The position numbers and the translations under genes were made by a program. From G963662905 sp965230045 (lineage in GTDB: Bacteria > Bacteroidota > Bacteroidia > Bacteroidales > WRLA01): a stretch of 64,000 bases of DNA. Where the stretch lies: the NCBI GenBank assembly GCA_965230045.1, contig OZ245940.1, positions 1,550,001 through 1,614,000 of the forward strand, in the 5' to 3' direction. The notes under the pieces were generated by a model that made no database searches, was not told the origin of the DNA, and worked only from the letters and a program-made list of their open reading frames with translations. Below are positions 59,781-64,000 of the stretch, piece by piece. The number at the start of each line of letters is the position of its first letter. Position 1 is the first letter of the stretch.

Positions 59781-60482
59781 ATGTTTCAAAAAAATCAACG
59801 GCTTGTTGATGCTCTGGAAATCAATCCATTGATGCTTCTTGTCCTCGAGCGCCTGGGGTTTTATCCGGGCTATCAGGATAAAAAACTAAAAGAACTTGCC
59901 AATGAAAAGGAAATGAACGTTGAGGTTCTGATTATGTTGCTCAATCTTCACGCAGACAAAAACTACAAACCTGATTTTGAACTGGTTTTTGATGATGTTG
60001 ACATTATTATCGAGTATTTGAAAAATTCCCATCGTCTTTATACCGATCAATTGTATCCGGTGCTGAGGCGTAGTGTTCAGGATCTTAAAAACAGCAACCC
60101 TTTGCCGGAAATGAAAATGGTGGAGCGTTTTTTTGAAGATTACCTAAAGGAAGCCTGCCTGCATTTTGATTATGAAAACCAAACGGTTTTTCCTTATATC
60201 AGATCGCTGCAGGAATGTATCCGCTCGGGAAAAGGATATTGCAAAACAGAAGATTATTCCGTGGATGTCTATAAACAGCACCATGATGATATAGAAGAGA
60301 AGTTGGACGACCTGAAAAACTTGCTGATCAAACATTTGCCATCCGGTGATGATTACCCCAAACGGCGGCGGGTGATTTTTGACCTTTTTTATCTGGAGCA
60401 CGATTTGAACGTGCATACCCGTATCGAGAATGAAATCCTTGTGCCCCTGGTGGAGCGTATGGAGAAAAAACTGGGCAAATGA
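59781..60482 (+). CDS. hemerythrin domain protein
   Basis: 233 residues. An N-terminal ~75-residue helical region (L-E-R-L-G-F-Y-P-G-Y) resembles the ScdA/DUF542-like part of RIC proteins, without its usual Cys. The hemerythrin four-helix bundle (~85-230) has candidate di-iron ligands in N-S-H-R-L-Y, H-F-D-Y-E-N-Q-T-V-F-P-Y, Y-K-Q-H-H-D-D-I-E and E-H-D-L-N-V-H-T-R-I-E-N-E-I. It may sense or carry O2 or NO or repair iron centres. The stop overlaps the start of a LuxR-type gene by 4 bp, so they are made together. A palindromic operator precedes the operon. Confidence 0.9.
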   Translation: MFQKNQRLVDALEINPLMLLVLERLGFYPGYQDKKLKELANEKEMNVEVLIMLLNLHADKNYKPDFELVFDDVDIIIEYLKNSHRLYTDQLYPVLRRSVQDLKNSNPLPEMKMVERFFEDYLKEACLHFDYENQTVFPYIRSLQECIRSGKGYCKTEDYSVDVYKQHHDDIEEKLDDLKNLLIKHLPSGDDYPKRRRVIFDLFYLEHDLNVHTRIENEILVPLVERMEKKLGK

Positions 60483-61084
60483 TTTCAGTACAGATACTTA
60501 TAATTGAACCTTCGGATATATTGCGACAAGGCTTACAGGCCATTTTAAAGCATTTGCCGCTGCCGCATAAAATTACTTCTTACCCTTCCTTTGAGGCATT
60601 TATAGATGGGGATGTTGATCCTGATCAAATTGATTTGGTTTTGATGAATCCTGTGGTGTGCTCTCATTGCTCCCAGGTTTTGCCCCGTCTTGGCAATAAA
60701 TTTGGGAAAGCTTCACTCATTGGTGTGGCCAGTGGAATTTATGAGCTGGAATTTTGCAGGCAACTTGACGACTGTATTTATTTGACAGACAGCGCTAACC
60801 GTATTGTTCAGGTGCTCCATAAGCATCTTGAAGAGAAAAAAGAAAACCAAAGGGAAGAGAACCACCAGCTTAGCGAACGCGAAGTGGATGTGGTCAAACT
60901 AATGGTTAAAGGAAAATCCAATAAGGAAATTGCCGAAGAGCTTTTTATCAGCATACATACCGTAGTAAGCCACCGGAAAAATATCAGTGCCAAGCTCGGC
61001 ATCAAAACCCCGGCGGCCATAGCTATTTATGCGGTTGCCAAAGGATTGATCAGCATTGATGATGCCATGAGCGGAGGGATATAA
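60479..61084 (+). CDS. LuxR-type regulator with degenerate receiver domain
   Basis: 201 residues. The C-terminus has a LuxR/FixJ HTH: L-S-E-R-E-V-D-V-V-K-L-M-V-K-G, N-K-E-I-A-E-E-L-F-I-S-I-H-T-V, S-A-K-L-G-I (~135-185). The N-terminal domain has a receiver-like pattern, but where the phosphorylated Asp should stand the sequence is L-V-L-M-N-P (Asn ~58), and the acidic pair near the N-terminus is reduced to I-E-P-S-D. Phosphorylation is therefore unlikely. Being coupled to hemerythrin by a 4-bp overlap, it may respond to that protein's state. MITE copy C follows 8 bp after the stop. Confidence 0.9.
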   Translation: MISVQILIIEPSDILRQGLQAILKHLPLPHKITSYPSFEAFIDGDVDPDQIDLVLMNPVVCSHCSQVLPRLGNKFGKASLIGVASGIYELEFCRQLDDCIYLTDSANRIVQVLHKHLEEKKENQREENHQLSEREVDVVKLMVKGKSNKEIAEELFISIHTVVSHRKNISAKLGIKTPAAIAIYAVAKGLISIDDAMSGGI

Positions 61085-61092
61085 ATTTTTTT

Positions 61093-61451
61093 GGTTCTAC
61101 ACGGAATTTCGTGGAAAGAAATTTGAATGTTATTTCAAATAGATTCCTCCTTCCGATAGCTATCGGAATACCTCATACTTCGAAAACTTTGTCGGAATGA
61201 CGCGTTTTTATGAAGTCTGGAGGCAAATGCGGCTTGGTCACTGAGCGGAGTCGAAGTGCGCCGCATTTGCCTTAAACACTTGTTAAACAGCGTCATTCCG
61301 ACTGGAACAAAGCCAAACGAAGTGATTAAGGCTTTGTGAAGGGAGGAATCTGTTGGAGTTCATTATATTTTATTAAGTATCTTATTTCCAAATATCTGCT
61401 TAGTATTAAATTTCAAACATTATCATTACCCACGAAATTCCTAGTAGAACC
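61093..61451 (+). mobile_element. MITE family 1, copy C, with 8-bp target duplication
   Basis: 359 bp. Ends GGTTCTACACGGAATTTCGTGG and, in complement, GGTTCTACTAGGAATTTCGTGG. Flanked by ATTTTTTT at 61085-61092 and 61452-61459. Central stem AGGCAAATGCGG/CCGCATTTGCCT with a loop containing GGTCACTGAGCGGAGTCGAA. It sits right after the LuxR stop codon, so it would be transcribed as part of that mRNA's 3' region. Confidence 0.85.
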
Positions 61452-61459
61452 ATTTTTTT

Positions 61460-61586
61460 TACGTTTTGTGAATCACTAAAAATTGGGATTTTTTACTGTT
61501 TAAATACACATTTTTGGGGATTGATTGGCCAGCGATCAAAGAGGACTTTTGCATCAATAATTATTTACTGATAAAAAGTACTCCAA
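61460..61586. other. leader of the lipoprotein gene
   Basis: No element recognised; presumably holds the promoter for the lipoprotein and TonB receptor genes. Confidence 0.35.
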
Positions 61587-62282
61587 ATGAATCAATTTAA
61601 AAAACTTTTCTGGGCATTGGCGCTGTTCAGCCTTTGCTTTACTTCTTGCAGCGATGATGATGACGAAGATCCTCAGCCACAACCAACTCCATCAACATTT
61701 ACATCCCTCGAAAGCCCTTACCTGATTTGTGCCAACAGAAATCCCGGTGGCGTGGGCTTTGATTTTTACTATGACGGAAAAGCAGGCGGGGCCAACAATA
61801 TGGAGTCGCTCACCGTAAATGATTTTAAAGCAGATATGGTGATTCGTACCATGAAAGGTGAAAAACCGGATGGATCAATGGCAGGTTTGCCTTTTATACA
61901 GCTTTTCGAGGGCTCAAAAGCTATCAATTATTCGGAGGTTGATTTTAATTGTACGGGTTTGACGGAGTTTTATACGTTGTCAATTAGTGATTTGCCTTCA
62001 TTGGAATATCAGTCCGATGATGCTTCTTTCACCCTGAGCGGACTGCAAAGCGGAAGCACCGGCAAGCCATTGGTGTCGTCTTTGAACCAGCAATATAAAA
62101 AATTGATCATCGGAGATAAATGGAAAGCTGCCGCAATAAATGATATCGAAGGGGATGAACCAATATGGATTATTCAACTGGCTGATGGGAAATATGCTAA
62201 GATGATTGTACCTGATTTTCCGGCCGATCCTGCACCAACAGCAACAGGATATATTGATATCCAATGGGCTCTGATTGACTAA
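61587..62282 (+). CDS. lipoprotein paired with a TonB-dependent receptor
   Basis: 231 residues. A lipoprotein signal ends L-C-F-T-S-C-S (Cys ~22), followed by an Asp-rich stretch (D-D-D-D-E-D) and a Pro/Gln linker. The mature domain (~40-231) is beta-rich with N-N-M-E-S-L-T-V-N-D-F and W-I-I-Q-L-A-D-G-K-Y-A-K-M near the end. The layout recalls HmuY-type surface lipoproteins that pass heme to a TonB receptor, but no clear motif supports that. It lies 39 bp before the receptor gene, so it is probably an accessory binding protein of the same transporter. Confidence 0.78.
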   Translation: MNQFKKLFWALALFSLCFTSCSDDDDEDPQPQPTPSTFTSLESPYLICANRNPGGVGFDFYYDGKAGGANNMESLTVNDFKADMVIRTMKGEKPDGSMAGLPFIQLFEGSKAINYSEVDFNCTGLTEFYTLSISDLPSLEYQSDDASFTLSGLQSGSTGKPLVSSLNQQYKKLIIGDKWKAAAINDIEGDEPIWIIQLADGKYAKMIVPDFPADPAPTATGYIDIQWALID

Positions 62283-62321
62283 GGCATTTCCGAAAATAAT
62301 TCTTCCCGTATTGTTAACATT

Positions 62322-64000
62322 ATGACTCGTTTAACTATTTCCATATTCCGACATCTTTGTTTTTCTTTCCTGAGCCTTTTGTTTTTCGTTTTTTCATCCA
62401 AAGCGCAGGAAACAATCAACCTTAAAGGAATCATTGTAAATCAGGAAACAAAACTTCCTGTACCCTTTGTCAATATATCTGTTTACGGATCGGCAAAGGG
62501 TACTTCATCCGGCTCCGATGGCCGTTTTGAAATCCGGGTTCCGTCAAACAAAGAAGTTGAACTTATATTGAGCCATATCAATTTTATTCGGAAAGAGCAG
62601 CCCATAACATCCTGCCCTGATCCGGAGCAAATAACCATATTCCTTCAGCCTAAAACTGCCAGCTTAAAGGATGTGGTCATTTCTGCCGCACTCTATGATC
62701 AAAAATCAGAATTGCTTTCCAAACCGGCTATGGTCATCCGGCAAAAAAATATTTCAGATCAAATGATGTCTAACTTAACGGATGTGCTGGCCGAAAAGCC
62801 GGGAATCAGCCAGGTTTGGGAATATCATTCCCCCATCATCCTGCGTGGGCTCAATTCAAAGCGCATCATCATCATGCAGGATGAAAACCGTAAAATAGGG
62901 GATTTTCCGGGGGGGTATTTTGGTCAGGATATGAATATTTATGGCGTGCAGCGCATTGAAATTATAAAAGGCCCGGGCTCGGTGATCTATGGGGGCGGCG
63001 CTATTTCGGGCATTATTAACCTGATTGGGGAGGATTTGCTCCAAAAGCCCGATGGGACGCATGCAAAAGTGCTCACCGCCTATGGCTCAAACAATAATGA
63101 ATTTTTGGAAGTATTCCGGGCATGCCATAAAAAAAAGAATTTTGCCATAGCTGCCAATGGACGCTATCGGAAAACAGGAAATATGACCTATGGCAATGGG
63201 AAAGAGGCCGAAAACTCCGATGTGCAAGACCGCGACATGGAGCTGCAGTCCGCTTTGAAAATTTCCGAAAAACATATACTGAACGCTAATATTGATTACC
63301 ATTGTGGCGATTGGGGAAAACCACGGGGTTTTAATGGCCCTTCAAAATATTTCACCGAAATCCGTAATGAAGAGGAAAGCTTCCGCGCAGCGCTGAACTA
63401 TAATATTGATTTTTTGAAAAAAGGAGAGTCCCTTGCATTTAATATCTACTATGATCAGGGGCATCGCGATTATTTCCAGTCAAAATACAATACGATAACA
63501 GAACTGAAATCCACGCTCGATTTGGTGCATTACAAACATAAATATGGCGGAGGACGCCTTTTTGCACATTTGAAACCATCTGAAAATAATGTGCTTACTG
63601 TTGGAACTGATGCCTATATCTATCGCCTCGACAGCCCGGGAGAGATTATTGATTATTATAATGATACGCGGGGCACAGTAGAAGGCAGCAAAGGCGCCGG
63701 ACAACAAAATGCCGGATTCTTTGTAAACGATGAATGGGACATCAGTGAAAAATATCGCTTAATAGCAGGCTTGCGCTTCGATTTGGCCAGTGTAACCGAA
63801 GGCGAAAACCAACGCACTGAAGACCGCAATGCTTTTAGTGGAAATATGGGTGTTGTTTATTCGCCCTCTCAAATTCATCATATTTCCCTGAATTTCGGGC
63901 GCGCATTCCGTATGCCTTCCACCGAAGAGCTTTTTACACGTGTGATCAGTTGTAAAGGCACCAAAGAAGGAAATCCCGAACTGAAACCAGAATACAGCAG
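62322..64000 (+). CDS. TonB-dependent receptor, 3' truncated by the window
   Basis: 559 codons are visible and the frame is open at the edge. Signal peptide ~1-29 (F-S-S-K-A-Q), a carboxypeptidase-regulatory-like domain (~30-115, L-K-G-I-I-V-N-Q-E-T...G-S-D-G-R-F-E-I), a plug domain (~120-225: P-G-I-S-Q-V, I-I-L-R-G-L-N-S-K-R-I, I-K-G-P-G-S-V-I-Y-G-G-G-A) and the start of the barrel with the TonB-type F-R-M-P-S-T-E-E-L-F segment. It imports a ligand through the outer membrane with TonB energy. The short plug and single-lipoprotein neighbour suggest a metal-chelate or heme receptor rather than a SusC glycan porter, which is inference. Confidence 0.93.
   Translation, partial: MTRLTISIFRHLCFSFLSLLFFVFSSKAQETINLKGIIVNQETKLPVPFVNISVYGSAKGTSSGSDGRFEIRVPSNKEVELILSHINFIRKEQPITSCPDPEQITIFLQPKTASLKDVVISAALYDQKSELLSKPAMVIRQKNISDQMMSNLTDVLAEKPGISQVWEYHSPIILRGLNSKRIIIMQDENRKIGDFPGGYFGQDMNIYGVQRIEIIKGPGSVIYGGGAISGIINLIGEDLLQKPDGTHAKVLTAYGSNNNEFLEVFRACHKKKNFAIAANGRYRKTGNMTYGNGKEAENSDVQDRDMELQSALKISEKHILNANIDYHCGDWGKPRGFNGPSKYFTEIRNEEESFRAALNYNIDFLKKGESLAFNIYYDQGHRDYFQSKYNTITELKSTLDLVHYKHKYGGGRLFAHLKPSENNVLTVGTDAYIYRLDSPGEIIDYYNDTRGTVEGSKGAGQQNAGFFVNDEWDISEKYRLIAGLRFDLASVTEGENQRTEDRNAFSGNMGVVYSPSQIHHISLNFGRAFRMPSTEELFTRVISCKGTKEGNPELKPEYS

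Noticed and set aside
61587..62282. Firm HmuY assignment for the lipoprotein
   Set aside because: Only the lipoprotein signal and the adjacent receptor support it; the family's conserved segments are not evident.

Overview
The window looks like a chromosomal segment of a Bacteroidota bacterium, probably an environmental Bacteroidales/Marinilabiliales-like or related lineage; the exact order is not resolved from sequence alone. The signs are -7 boxes of the form TAnnTTTG with a TTG/TTTG about 19 bp upstream, no Shine-Dalgarno-like spacing, a Por/type IX secretion sorting tail (39965-40771), a FISUMP domain protein, a beta-propeller LytS-type hybrid sensor, a PNGase F-like enzyme, a TonB receptor with an N-terminal carboxypeptidase-regulatory-like domain, an IS1380 element and many dispersed palindromic repeats.

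Layout. 1-4743: an operon for glycosylglycerates: the end of a GH13_18 phosphorylase, a GH38 mannosidase and a glycerate kinase, which together would turn glucosyl- or mannosylglycerate into sugar (phosphate) and 2-phosphoglycerate. 4744-5801: a block of repeats bounded by 45-bp direct repeats, holding a 349-bp MITE with an 8-bp target duplication. 5802-10571: an unusual UvrA-like protein with four ABC modules. 10795-14269: an Rpn-type nuclease, a dicarboxylate/amino-acid symporter and an L-serine dehydratase. 14501-16910: an IS1380 element (TSD TTAG) carrying a nested palindromic element, followed by a short relative with the same ends (TSD TTAA). 17054-24358: a lipoprotein gene and a five-gene operon of secreted proteins built from shuffled shared modules; this is the least explained coding region here. 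24410-27006: K+ channel, metallophosphoesterase, phosphoglycerate mutase.

27421-31810: an accessory island with a SIR2-HerA two-gene set (a known type of anti-phage system) enclosed by 122-bp direct repeats and preceded by four 22-bp tandem repeats. 31889-33480: an HExxH-like membrane protein and a HigB/HigA toxin-antitoxin pair. 33715-42220: a propeller sensor kinase/LytTR pair, several secreted or unknown proteins, a PP-loop enzyme and an AAA ATPase. 42313-50152: a fused LeuC/LeuD-type dehydratase, porin, tRNA-Gly, PNGase F-like enzyme and a LiaF-like/LytS/LytTR three-gene unit. 50729-57550: CoA-disulfide-reductase-like flavoprotein, a NifX-like protein with a leader hairpin, and a very large PocR/PAS hybrid kinase. 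58627-61084: methyltransferase, then a hemerythrin-LuxR pair behind a 20-bp perfect palindrome. 61587-64000: lipoprotein plus TonB-dependent receptor, cut by the window end.

The sequence is rich in non-autonomous elements. Three copies of a roughly 350-bp MITE (two with perfect 8-bp target duplications), three copies of a second small family with AGTG...CACT ends, and two nested-palindrome elements of a third type occupy most of the gene-free space. No rRNA and no CRISPR array was seen.
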